Source: Lachnospiraceae bacterium (lineage in GTDB: Bacteria; Bacillota; Clostridia; Lachnospirales; Lachnospiraceae). From it: a DNA stretch of 64,000 nt. The notes under the pieces were generated by a model. That model did no database searches and was not told the origin of the DNA. It saw only the letters and a program-made list of their open reading frames with translations. Both the position numbers and the translations under genes were made by a program. Below, in pieces: positions 8,481 through 18,307 of the stretch (its first letter is position 1; each line of letters begins with the position of its first letter). Location of the stretch: positions 124,001 through 188,000 of the forward strand of contig JAAVHZ010000006.1 of NCBI GenBank assembly GCA_014799465.1, in the 5' to 3' direction.

Positions 8481-10714
8481 TGCAGAGAATATTAAGAAAA
8501 AGAATATTTAGGGATTTGAAGGAAAATTTTCTGCGTTATCTGGCATTAGGGATTCTGATTATTTTGGGAATGTATATTGTAATCAGTCTGGTAGCTGCGG
8601 CAGAGACTATCATAAAAGGGACACAGAAATCAGCAGAGGCTCATAAGATAGAAGACGGGCAATTTTGTGTAGTTGAGCCGTTATCTGATAAAGAGGAAAC
8701 AGCACTGAAGGAAACGGGAATTACTCTGGAAAAAATGTTTTACTTAGATTTTTTACAGGAGGATGGAAGTACCGTCAGAGTATACAAAAACAGAGAGAAA
8801 GTGAATCTTCTTGTGTTAGATGAGGGACATTTAGCGGAAAATGCAAAAGAACTTGTTTTGGAAAAACGTTATGCAGAAGAGCATAAGTTAAAGCCAGGAG
8901 ATAGTATTATGATATCAGGAACAGACTTTGAGGTTGTCGGAGTGGGTTCCGTACCGGATTATGAAGCACCGCTAAAGAAGTTTTCGGATAGTGCAGTAGA
9001 CAGTGGCAGTTTTGGAATTGTTTTCGTGGAAGAGGGGGCGTATGAAAACTTAAAAGCAGGGAATGAGGGAAAGCAGTCAGAAAGCTATTATTATTCCTAT
9101 TTGTTGAATGATAAGATTACGGATGATGAACTTAAAGATCTAATTGATACTAATATACTGGCTATGTTTTTAAAATCAGGGGACAATCCGAGAATCGGGG
9201 CGGCAGGAGACGATCAGATTATCACTAAGCTGTGTGGGCTGATAGCAGGTGTCATTGTTATGATTTTGTTTACATATGTCATATCAGTCTTTGTGATTCA
9301 TGGAATTGAAAAGGAGTGTAGTGTAATCGGAACGTTATATGCGTTAGGAGTGAGAAGAAGGGATCTTATCTGCCATTATTTAATGCTTCCGGTACTGATG
9401 ACATCTTTTGGAGCTGTTATTGGTACAATGCTTGGATTCTCTGAATATGGGGTTTCGATGCAGATGAGGGAGTGCTATCAATATTTTTCAATACCGGTAT
9501 CTGACATTATCAAGCCGGCATATCTGTTGGTCTATAGTATTGTGATGCCGCCTGTGGTAGCAGCCTTGGTAAATTATTTTGTGATTCGAAAGCATTTGTC
9601 AAGAACTGCACTCAGCATGATTCGGAATGAGCAGAAGCAGAGCTTTAGGGATAGCATGAATTTGGGAAATTTAGGATTTGTAAAACGTTTTCAGATTCGT
9701 CAGATGCTTAGGGAAGTAAGAACAGGATTTACAGTAGTATTTGGGATGTTTATTTGTTTGTTAATTCTGATGCTTGGCATTAACTGTGCCGTTCTGCTGA
9801 TACATTTAAGTGATGAAACAAAGCAAGACACCAGATTTGAGTATATGTATACTTACAAGTATAATGATAAAGAAGTTCCTAAGGGCGGAACAGAAGCTTT
9901 TGCATATTCCATGAAACGGGAAATGTATGGATATAATCTGGAAGTGACATTGCTTGGAATTACAGAGGATACCCCATATTTTGATGTAAAGGCGGAAAAA
10001 GGAGAAAATAAGGTGGTGCTTGCTTCGGCAACAGCACAGAAATATCAGCTTGAGGTGGGGGATGAAATTATTCTGACAGATGAGGAGAAAGACTGTGATT
10101 ATACGTTTCGTATTACGGATATAACACAGTATGCTTCCGGTCTGTATGTATTTATGGATATTGACAGTATGTGCAGCCTGCTCGGAAAAGATAAAGGTTA
10201 TTACAATGTAGTATTTTCAGATAATGAGCTGGATATTTCTCCCGAACAATTATATGCAATTACTACAAGAGATGAGATTATCCGTGCATCCGATATATTT
10301 GTGGATAAGATGCAGGCAATGGTTATTATGCTGTGTACGGCAGCAGTATTTATATTCTGTGTGGTTATGTATTTAATGATGAAGGTTATGATTGACCGTT
10401 CTGCATTTGGTATTTCTCTAATGAAAATTTTTGGTTACAGAACGAAGGAAATACGCAAACTGTATCTGAATGGGAATCTGTTCATTGTGGCTGCCGGTGC
10501 ACTGGTCAGTATTCCATTGGCGAAATTAACCATAGATGCAATATATCCGCTTCTTATATCTAATGTAGCCTGTGGTATGAATCTGACATTTAGTCTGTGG
10601 CTATATGTGGGAATCTTTGTGGCGGTTGTTTTGTTGTATTTTATCATTAATCCGATGATAATACATAGGGTGAAGAATATTGTTCCTGCTGAGGTTTTGA
10701 AAAACAGGGAGTGA
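8480..10714 (+). CDS. ABC transporter permease, FtsX/MacB family
   Basis: N-terminal TM, large extracellular domain, C-terminal FtsX-type TM cluster; overlaps ATPase stop. Confidence 0.9.
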   Translation: MQRILRKRIFRDLKENFLRYLALGILIILGMYIVISLVAAAETIIKGTQKSAEAHKIEDGQFCVVEPLSDKEETALKETGITLEKMFYLDFLQEDGSTVRVYKNREKVNLLVLDEGHLAENAKELVLEKRYAEEHKLKPGDSIMISGTDFEVVGVGSVPDYEAPLKKFSDSAVDSGSFGIVFVEEGAYENLKAGNEGKQSESYYYSYLLNDKITDDELKDLIDTNILAMFLKSGDNPRIGAAGDDQIITKLCGLIAGVIVMILFTYVISVFVIHGIEKECSVIGTLYALGVRRRDLICHYLMLPVLMTSFGAVIGTMLGFSEYGVSMQMRECYQYFSIPVSDIIKPAYLLVYSIVMPPVVAALVNYFVIRKHLSRTALSMIRNEQKQSFRDSMNLGNLGFVKRFQIRQMLREVRTGFTVVFGMFICLLILMLGINCAVLLIHLSDETKQDTRFEYMYTYKYNDKEVPKGGTEAFAYSMKREMYGYNLEVTLLGITEDTPYFDVKAEKGENKVVLASATAQKYQLEVGDEIILTDEEKDCDYTFRITDITQYASGLYVFMDIDSMCSLLGKDKGYYNVVFSDNELDISPEQLYAITTRDEIIRASDIFVDKMQAMVIMLCTAAVFIFCVVMYLMMKVMIDRSAFGISLMKIFGYRTKEIRKLYLNGNLFIVAAGALVSIPLAKLTIDAIYPLLISNVACGMNLTFSLWLYVGIFVAVVLLYFIINPMIIHRVKNIVPAEVLKNRE

Positions 10715-10778
10715 GTTTGAAGTATATGGATTAATAGGTCTTATTCATGGTTTGTAAATACAGATAAGCAATACAAAA

Positions 10779-11162
10779 CTAAAATTTTGTTAAAAATATA
10801 TCTGTTAAATTGCCTAAGCCATATTTTGAAATAAGACCTTTTAATCCATCTTTGATTTCTTCCCTGCTGAAATTATTTTCCCTAAGAAAATCATCTGTTT
10901 TATCATTGAGATAGGAATAAAATAATAATGCTGTTTTTAAAGTTTCCATATCTTTATCAGAAACTAACTCATATATTTTATTTTCAGCTTCATTTATATT
11001 TCCATTATCAACTAAATCTATTAGATAATCTAAATTTTCTCTTTGTTCTATTTTGGTTAATAATTCTTCTGTTGGTGTATCTGTATCAACATTAAATAGT
11101 AATTTTAAAATAGTTCTTATCATTTCCTTGATAACACGCATAATATAATCTTGTTCAAACAA
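10779..11162 (-). CDS. Conserved hypothetical protein (DUF6483-like)
   Basis: MFEQDYIMRVIKEMIRTILKLLFNVD... pattern. Confidence 0.6.
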   Translation of the reverse strand: MFEQDYIMRVIKEMIRTILKLLFNVDTDTPTEELLTKIEQRENLDYLIDLVDNGNINEAENKIYELVSDKDMETLKTALLFYSYLNDKTDDFLRENNFSREEIKDGLKGLISKYGLGNLTDIFLTKF

Positions 11163-11355
11163 AAAATCATCTCCATTTTGTATTTTGATTTTATAATGAG
11201 ATTAGTATATCACTGACACTTACTCAATTCAATTAAATCTTGCTTATACAACTTAAGAAAGTTTGAATTTGTACCATGTATATAGTATACTTTTTGTTAT
11301 CGCATAAATAAAGAGATGATAATTCCGATTTTAATAGACGGGAGGTAACGTAATT

Positions 11356-11958
11356 TTGGCAGAGTTAGTATTTATTGAGGGGGTTTCGGGAGTAGGAAAA
11401 TCAACAATGGTGCATATGCTGTCAGAGCTGTGCGAAAATAAATTCTGCTATAAGCCGAATCGACTGGTTCCGATAAATGAATATACTTCTGTATATAAAG
11501 AAGTTTGGAGTAATTATGCATCTGCTTTAGACGAAACATATGATTTTATTATTTTTGATGGTTCACTGCTTCATCATCCTATTAACGATATGATGAGAAA
11601 TTATAAAATTATTGGGGAACAGGCAATTTCACATGTTACTGCTCTGCTTTGTTCGTTGGGTTTGGTAAAAAGACATATTTTTTATTTGAAAACAGATGAT
11701 ATAAGCAGACAGTTAAAGAAAGCACATTGTAATCGTGGACAAAGTGTTCCGACGGATAATCAGATTAAGTTTTGGGAAATGCGATATAAAAATGATTTGA
11801 TTGTACTTAACAATATGCAGGAGGACTATAATATATATGATATTTCTTATGGATATTACGATTTGGTAAGAAAACAGATAGTGGATGATTTGATACAAAA
11901 ATCTTTATTGAAATCAATATTTTGCGAAAAGCAGGTAAAGTTTAAGTATATGGTTTGA
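11356..11958 (+). CDS. Thymidylate/nucleoside kinase-like P-loop protein (TTG start)
   Basis: P-loop EGVSGVGKST; gggaggtaacg RBS upstream of TTG. Confidence 0.65.
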   Translation: MAELVFIEGVSGVGKSTMVHMLSELCENKFCYKPNRLVPINEYTSVYKEVWSNYASALDETYDFIIFDGSLLHHPINDMMRNYKIIGEQAISHVTALLCSLGLVKRHIFYLKTDDISRQLKKAHCNRGQSVPTDNQIKFWEMRYKNDLIVLNNMQEDYNIYDISYGYYDLVRKQIVDDLIQKSLLKSIFCEKQVKFKYMV

Positions 11959-12146
11959 AGGTGTAATATATAAATGGTATACTGTTTTATTAATATATGG
12001 TAGGATTAGTTGATAGTTTTGCCAAAACATTCTGTTGTTATGGAGGGGGTGAGTATGAAATGGTATTATTAGAATGTTTTAGAATGATACATGAGAACTG
12101 TGATAATATTTTATCATACCAATAATTAAAGAGAGGATGAAGTAAA

Positions 12147-13274
12147 ATGAAAAATTTAAAAAGGGTTTTTGTTCTATTATTAACAGCAGCATTTTTATTA
12201 AACTATACTAATGCATATGCGAACACGGAAAATAGTTTATATGAGGATTATATACCGGAAGAAGCATATAATTATGCCAAAGAAAACTATAGAAACGGGT
12301 TAGGTGTAATATTAGATAATGTGGATTTATATGGTATCAGTGGCAAAGTGGATGATTTTCAGCTATGTGACCCTTATATAGTATATGATGTAGAAAAAGA
12401 GGTTCAGGAACCGTTGTATTACTTTCCTATAAAAAATAGTCAGGAAAAGATTGTTTTAGTTATGGCAATATTCTTAACAGAAAATGGATGGTCGGATTCT
12501 ATAAGTGGATGTATGGCAGACGAACTGAATGATAAGAGGTATTTGGAAGAAGAATGTCTTATTTATGGAGATTCGGATGAAATCTGCGTTGAAAATGAAG
12601 AGAATCAGCCTGATATTGAAAAAGTAGATGGGGCAGAAATACAAAAATTCACAAAAAAAGAATTCAGAAATAAAAAGAAAGAATTTAAAAAGAAGTATAA
12701 GGTGGATTTTAATGTTAAACTAACAGAAAGTAATGATGAGGATAGCATGGTACAGTCAGGTTTTATAATTTCCACAGGAACAAATATACTAATTGATTCA
12801 AAAGATTATGCTGAAAATCAGAAGATAAAAGGTAAACAAAAATATATATGTTGGGCAGCATCAGTGGCAACAATATATAATTATGTAAAAGATAAACATA
12901 TCACTGCTAAAAATGTATGTGACAATATAGGACATAGTTATGCAGAAGGAACATATAAAACAGTTTTAAGAGCATTTGAGGAACATGAACTAGATTATGT
13001 AAAGGTTGATTCTACATTGGATTATGACAGGATAAGGAGTAATTTGAAAGGGAGAAAACCTATCAGTATGTGGACAAGAGCATCTAATAATAACAGTCAT
13101 TTGGTTACTCTGGTAGGTATAGATTTGGGAGAACGAAATCAGCCGAGGATTACAATCTGGAATTCAGCAACAGAACAATATGAGTGCATGGCATATCTGG
13201 GAGATGATACTGCTTATGGAATGGGTTCAAGTACATATTATTGGCAACATTCATACTGTTTTTATTATAAGTAG
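12147..13274 (+). CDS. Secreted papain-like/C39-like cysteine protease with propeptide
   Basis: Signal peptide; catalytic-type motifs KYICWAASVATIYNY, SHLVTLVGIDLG and IWNSATEQ. Confidence 0.75.
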   Translation: MKNLKRVFVLLLTAAFLLNYTNAYANTENSLYEDYIPEEAYNYAKENYRNGLGVILDNVDLYGISGKVDDFQLCDPYIVYDVEKEVQEPLYYFPIKNSQEKIVLVMAIFLTENGWSDSISGCMADELNDKRYLEEECLIYGDSDEICVENEENQPDIEKVDGAEIQKFTKKEFRNKKKEFKKKYKVDFNVKLTESNDEDSMVQSGFIISTGTNILIDSKDYAENQKIKGKQKYICWAASVATIYNYVKDKHITAKNVCDNIGHSYAEGTYKTVLRAFEEHELDYVKVDSTLDYDRIRSNLKGRKPISMWTRASNNNSHLVTLVGIDLGERNQPRITIWNSATEQYECMAYLGDDTAYGMGSSTYYWQHSYCFYYK

Positions 13275-13289
13275 GGGGATTGTGATATT

Positions 13290-13700
13290 ATGAAGAAAAA
13301 AATAATAACTGCATCAATGGTTGTATGCATTTTACTTATAGTAGCATGTTGTTATGTCTGGAAAAAAGAGCAAGCTAATAAAGAATTAGATTTTACAAAA
13401 ATAGACAGGCTTTCATTGTGGGTTGGAAATGATGAGTTATTTACGGAAAACAAAGCTTTGATTAAAAAAATGTTTCCAAAGGACTCTACATATATTAAAA
13501 CAAAGGATGATATACCGGAATTTGCAGGTGGAATGTGTTTCAATGCGTATGATGGTAAAAAACTTTTATTTGAAGCCAATCCTATTGGTGCTGAGCTTGA
13601 AGAACAGTATATGTATATAAATGGTGAGCTATATAAAGTTGAAAATCCACCGGATTATGATGAGATATGTGATTTGATACAGAAAGAAAACAAAGATTAA
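13290..13700 (+). CDS. Small secreted or membrane-anchored hypothetical protein
   Basis: Signal-like MKKKIITASMVVCILLIVACCYVW; 16 bp after the protease stop. Confidence 0.6.
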   Translation: MKKKIITASMVVCILLIVACCYVWKKEQANKELDFTKIDRLSLWVGNDELFTENKALIKKMFPKDSTYIKTKDDIPEFAGGMCFNAYDGKKLLFEANPIGAELEEQYMYINGELYKVENPPDYDEICDLIQKENKD

Positions 13701-13740
13701 CCGTCTTGACACAAATTTCTAATGCGGTTATAATAAAAAA

Positions 13741-14089
13741 GATTAAATAAAGAAGCAAAAGCTTAGATGGAGACAGTAGTGTATATTTGAAACGTTGCAG
13801 AGAGTCCCGTTGCTGGAAAGGGATACAAGTAGAATATATATGAATATCACTCCGGAGCTGCAGTCTGAACGGTACAGTACAATGCAATACAGTACAATAC
13901 AGTACAGTACAATGCAGTACAATGCAGTACAATGCAGTACAGTACAATACCAGTAAGAACTGCCGGATTTCCACCGTTAAAGGGAAGACATATGCGTTGC
14001 TTATGATTTTTAATGCAGCAAGTATTGTAACAGGTGGTATAGCGAATATTAAAAGTCTTCGTCCTTTTACAGGATGGAGACTTATTTTT
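13741..14089 (+). promoter_or_regulatory. T-box leader (tRNA-Ile responsive) of ileS
   Basis: gagagtcccgttgctggaaaggg stem; candidate specifier ATC at 13846-13848 before actccggag; T-box-like aacaggtggtatagcg at 14029-14044; terminator aaaagtcttcgtccttttacaggatggagacttatttttt. Confidence 0.88.
13875..13949 (+). repeat. Pentanucleotide tandem repeat CARTR x15 in the T-box leader
   Basis: CAGTA CAATG CAATA CAGTA CAATA CAGTA CAGTA CAATG CAGTA CAATG CAGTA CAATG CAGTA CAGTA CAATA. Confidence 0.95.
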
Positions 14090-14107
14090 TTAAAGGAGGA
14101 AAATGCA

Positions 14108-17100
14108 GTGTACGAAAAAGTATCCACAAATCTTAACTTTGTAGAAAGAGAGAAGAACACTGAAAAGTTTTGGAAAGAAAATGATATTTTCAAAAAAAGT
14201 ATGGAAAACAGAAAGGAAGGACCAACATATACATTTTATGACGGACCTCCTACGGCAAATGGTAAGCCACATATAGGTCATGTGCTTACAAGAGTAATAA
14301 AGGATATGATACCGAGATACAAAACCATGAAAGGCTATATGGTTCCAAGAAAAGCAGGATGGGACACGCATGGTCTTCCGGTAGAGTTAGAGGTTGAAAA
14401 GCTGCTGGGGCTTGATGGCAAAGAGCAGATAGAAGGATATGGACTGGATCCGTTTATATCAAAGTGCAAGGAAAGTGTATGGAAATATAAAGGTATGTGG
14501 GAAGATTTCTCAGGAACCGTTGGATTCTGGGCAGATATGGATAATCCTTATGTCACATACAATGATGATTTTATTGAGTCAGAATGGTGGGCTTTAAAAG
14601 AAATATGGGATAAGGAGCTTTTGTATAAAGGATTTAAGATTGTGCCATATTGCCCAAGGTGTGGTACGCCTCTGTCTTCACATGAGGTGGCACAGGGATA
14701 TAAGCTGGTAAAAGAGCGTTCTGCAATAGCCAGATTTAAAGTTGCAGGAGAGGATGCATATTTTCTCGTATGGACCACTACACCGTGGACACTGCCTTCA
14801 AACGTGGCATTATGTATGAATCCTGACGAAACATATGTGAAAGTAAAAGCAGTGGACGGATACACATACTATCTGGCAGAAGCACTTGCGGACAGTGTAT
14901 TATCAGGGCTTGCAGAAGAAGGACAGAAAGCATATGAGGTACTTGAAACTTATAAGGGAAAAGACCTTGAATATAAGGAATATGAGCCTTTATTTGACTG
15001 TGCAGGAGATATCTGCAAAAAGCAGAATAAGAAGGCATTCTATGTAACTTGTGACAGTTATGTTACTATGACAGACGGTACGGGTATTGTTCATATTGCA
15101 CCTGCATTTGGTGAGGATGATGCCAAAGTCGGACGTAATTATGACCTTCCGTTCGTACAGCTTGTTAATGAAAAGGGAGAAATGGCGGAAGAGACTTCTT
15201 ATGCAGGAATGTTCGTAAAGAAAGCTGACCCTGAAATATTAAAGGATTTGGATGCAAAAGGACTTCTGTTTGATGCACCTAAGTTCGAACATGACTATCC
15301 TTACTGCTGGAGATGTGATACTCCGCTTATCTATTATGCAAGAGAGTCATGGTTCGTAAAAATGACAGCAGTAAAGGACAGGCTGATTGCAAATAATAAT
15401 ACAGTAAACTGGATTCCTGATTCCATAGGTAAGGGACGTTTTGGAAACTGGCTGGAGAACATTCAGGACTGGGGTGTGTCACGTAACCGTTACTGGGGTA
15501 CACCGTTAAATGTATGGCAGTGTGAGTGTGGTCATATGCATGCTATCGGAAGCCGTAAAGAGCTTGCAGATATGAGCGGTAATCAGGATGCATTGACAGT
15601 GGAACTTCACAGACCTTATATAGATGAGATTACCATAAAATGTCCTGAATGTGGTGGTACAATGCACAGAGTTCCGGAGGTGCTTGACTGCTGGTTTGAT
15701 TCAGGTGCAATGCCATTTGCACAGCATCATTATCCGTTTGAAAATAAGGAATTATTTGAGCAGCAGTTCCCGGCAGATTTTATATCAGAGGCAGTAGACC
15801 AGACAAGAGGATGGTTCTATACGCTTATGGCAGAGTCCACATTGCTTTTTGATAAAGCACCTTACAAAAATGTTATTGTTCTCGGACACGTACAGGATGA
15901 AAACGGTCAGAAAATGAGTAAATCAAAAGGAAATGCGGTAGACCCGTTTGATGCATTAGAGACTCATGGTGCAGATGCAATAAGATGGTATTTCTATACC
16001 AACAGTGCCCCATGGCTGCCAAACAGGTTCCATGATAAGGCGGTTACGGAAGGACAGCGTAAGTTCATGGGAACATTGTGGAACACATATGCATTTTATG
16101 TTCTGTATGCAAATATTGATGAATTTAATCCTATGGATTACAACCTTGAATATGATAAATTAAGTGTAATGGATAAATGGCTTTTGTCAAAATTAAATAC
16201 AGTTGTAAAAACGGTAGATAATAATCTGGATAATTACAGAATTCCTGAAGCTGCAAGGGCATTGCAGGATTTCGTGGATGAAATGAGCAACTGGTATGTA
16301 CGCCGCTCCAGAGAGCGTTTCTGGGCAAAGGGAATGGAACAGGATAAAATAAATGCATATATGACACTTTATACTGCACTTGTAACAATAAGCAAGGCGG
16401 CAGCACCGATGATTCCTTTTATGACTGAGGACATTTATCAGAATCTTGTAAGAAGTGTGGATAAGAATGCACCGGAAAGCATACATCTGTGTGATTTCCC
16501 TGAAGTAAATGAGACATTTATAGACAAAAAATTAGAAGATGATATGGAAGACCTTCTGGAAGTGGTAGTAATGGGAAGGGCATGCAGAAATGCATCTAAT
16601 ATAAAGAACAGACAGCCTATAGGTACAATGTATGTTAAAGCAGACTTTGAATTATCAGAATTCTTTGTAAATATTATTGCAGATGAACTTAATGTTAAAA
16701 ATGTGGTATTTACAGATGATGTAAGAGAATTTTCATCATATAGCTTTAAGCCGCAGTTAAAGACTGTAGGACCAAAGTTTGGCAAACAGCTTGGCGAAAT
16801 CAGGGCGGCACTTCAGTCACTTGACGGAAATGCGGCAATGGATGAGGTAAATGCATCAGGTGCATTAAAGCTTTCACTTCCGAGCGGTGAAGTCGTACTG
16901 GAAAAAGATGATTTGCTTATTGACATTGCACAGACAGAAGGATATGTATCTGAATGTGACAATAAGATTACGGTTGTACTTGATACAAATCTTACACCTG
17001 AGCTTTTGGAGGAAGGTTTTGTAAGAGAGATTATCAGCAAGGTTCAGACTATGAGAAAAGAAGCCGGATTTGAAGTTATGGATAAGATTACCGTATATGC

Positions 17101-17260
17101 AAAGGATAATGAAAAGGTAATAGAAGTCCTTAATAAAAATGCGGAGGAAATAAAGTCAGAAGTACTTGCTACAGACATTGTTACAGGTTCCGTTGACGGA
17201 TATGAGAAGGAATGGAATATAAATGGTGAGGATGTAACAATGGGAGTTAAGAAGAATTAG
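14108..17260 (+). CDS. ileS: Isoleucyl-tRNA synthetase (GTG start; listed ORF begins too far upstream)
   Basis: DGPPTANGKPHIGHVLTRVIKD (HIGH), KMSKSKGN, DCWFDSGAMPFAQHHYPFEN; aaaggagga RBS before GTG 14108. Confidence 0.97.
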   Translation: MYEKVSTNLNFVEREKNTEKFWKENDIFKKSMENRKEGPTYTFYDGPPTANGKPHIGHVLTRVIKDMIPRYKTMKGYMVPRKAGWDTHGLPVELEVEKLLGLDGKEQIEGYGLDPFISKCKESVWKYKGMWEDFSGTVGFWADMDNPYVTYNDDFIESEWWALKEIWDKELLYKGFKIVPYCPRCGTPLSSHEVAQGYKLVKERSAIARFKVAGEDAYFLVWTTTPWTLPSNVALCMNPDETYVKVKAVDGYTYYLAEALADSVLSGLAEEGQKAYEVLETYKGKDLEYKEYEPLFDCAGDICKKQNKKAFYVTCDSYVTMTDGTGIVHIAPAFGEDDAKVGRNYDLPFVQLVNEKGEMAEETSYAGMFVKKADPEILKDLDAKGLLFDAPKFEHDYPYCWRCDTPLIYYARESWFVKMTAVKDRLIANNNTVNWIPDSIGKGRFGNWLENIQDWGVSRNRYWGTPLNVWQCECGHMHAIGSRKELADMSGNQDALTVELHRPYIDEITIKCPECGGTMHRVPEVLDCWFDSGAMPFAQHHYPFENKELFEQQFPADFISEAVDQTRGWFYTLMAESTLLFDKAPYKNVIVLGHVQDENGQKMSKSKGNAVDPFDALETHGADAIRWYFYTNSAPWLPNRFHDKAVTEGQRKFMGTLWNTYAFYVLYANIDEFNPMDYNLEYDKLSVMDKWLLSKLNTVVKTVDNNLDNYRIPEAARALQDFVDEMSNWYVRRSRERFWAKGMEQDKINAYMTLYTALVTISKAAAPMIPFMTEDIYQNLVRSVDKNAPESIHLCDFPEVNETFIDKKLEDDMEDLLEVVVMGRACRNASNIKNRQPIGTMYVKADFELSEFFVNIIADELNVKNVVFTDDVREFSSYSFKPQLKTVGPKFGKQLGEIRAALQSLDGNAAMDEVNASGALKLSLPSGEVVLEKDDLLIDIAQTEGYVSECDNKITVVLDTNLTPELLEEGFVREIISKVQTMRKEAGFEVMDKITVYAKDNEKVIEVLNKNAEEIKSEVLATDIVTGSVDGYEKEWNINGEDVTMGVKKN

Positions 17261-17296
17261 AGGATAACTATTAAAACAGAGCTATACTAATTACAA

Positions 17297-17340
17297 GAGT
17301 CAACAATTGCCGGATTTATGGCGAATGTTGGCTCTGTTTA
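17297..17340 (+). terminator. Terminator-like hairpin after ileS
   Basis: agagtcaacaattgcc ggatttat ggcgaatgttggctct gttta. Confidence 0.55.
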
Positions 17341-17439
17341 TATTAAGTTAAAAATATTTTTATTTTAGATAGAAAAAATCGTTGGACTGTAGTACACTAG
17401 GAATGAGTATGGTTTGCACATTTTAAGGAGGAAGTCTTG

Positions 17440-18291
17440 ATGAATCCGATGATAAAATATAGAGGTGGAAAATCGAAAGAGATTGTACATTTTATTAATA
17501 ATATGCCAAAAGATTATTCGAGATATATAGAGCCTTTTTTGGGTGGGGGTGCATTGTATTTCTACCTTCAGCCGGAAAAAGCCATAATAAATGATATTAA
17601 TTGCAAATTATATGTTTTTTATAAAGAAATGCAAGAGAAATATCCTGAGGCAAGAATCCAATTTGACAGACTGCAAAAAGAGTATGAGGAAAACCAAAAG
17701 ACTTATGAAGAATTAAAAGCAAAAAATCCCAATGAACGTGTGGAAAATAAAAATGAGGCATTGTATTATTTGATGAGAGATGCTTTTAACCATAAAATAG
17801 ATACAGATTATTTGGAGTCTGTTGTGTATTTTTTTATTAATAAAACAGCATATTCAGGAATGATAAGATATAATTCAAATGGTGAATATAATGTTCCGTT
17901 TGGCAGGTATAAGAATTTTAATACTAAACTTATAACGGATGAACATTTTAAACTTTTACAGAAAACTGAGATTTACAATTATGATTATTCTAAAATTTTT
18001 GAGATGGCAAAAGATGATGATTTTATTTTTTTAGATCCCCCATATGATTGTGTATTTAGTGATTATGGAAATAAAAGTTACAAAGATGGATTTGGAGAAG
18101 AAGAGCATAGAAGATTAGCTAATGATTTTAAAAATCTTTCATGTAAAGCATTATTGGTAATTGGTAAAACTTCTTTAACAAAAGAATTGTATGGTAAATA
18201 TATTGTTGAAGAATATGATAAATCGTATGCCGTTAATATAAGAAATAGATTTAAGGCAGATGCAAAACACATTGTTGTAACAAACTATTAG
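17440..18291 (+). CDS. Dam/DpnM-like (D12 class) adenine-N6 DNA methyltransferase
   Basis: KYRGGKSKEI, IEPFLGGGALYFYL, DPPYDCVFSDY motifs. Confidence 0.92.
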   Translation: MNPMIKYRGGKSKEIVHFINNMPKDYSRYIEPFLGGGALYFYLQPEKAIINDINCKLYVFYKEMQEKYPEARIQFDRLQKEYEENQKTYEELKAKNPNERVENKNEALYYLMRDAFNHKIDTDYLESVVYFFINKTAYSGMIRYNSNGEYNVPFGRYKNFNTKLITDEHFKLLQKTEIYNYDYSKIFEMAKDDDFIFLDPPYDCVFSDYGNKSYKDGFGEEEHRRLANDFKNLSCKALLVIGKTSLTKELYGKYIVEEYDKSYAVNIRNRFKADAKHIVVTNY

Positions 18292-18307
18292 ATATTGGAG
18301 GAGTTAA

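Noticed and set aside
13922-14107. N-terminal 62-aa extension of the IleRS ORF
   Set aside because: It reads through the T-box antiterminator/terminator; the real start is GTG 14108 with RBS aaaggagga.
13582-14193. Minus-strand 203-aa ORF containing LYCTVLHCTV repeats
   Set aside because: Antisense of the CARTR tract and T-box leader; no RBS or recognisable domain.
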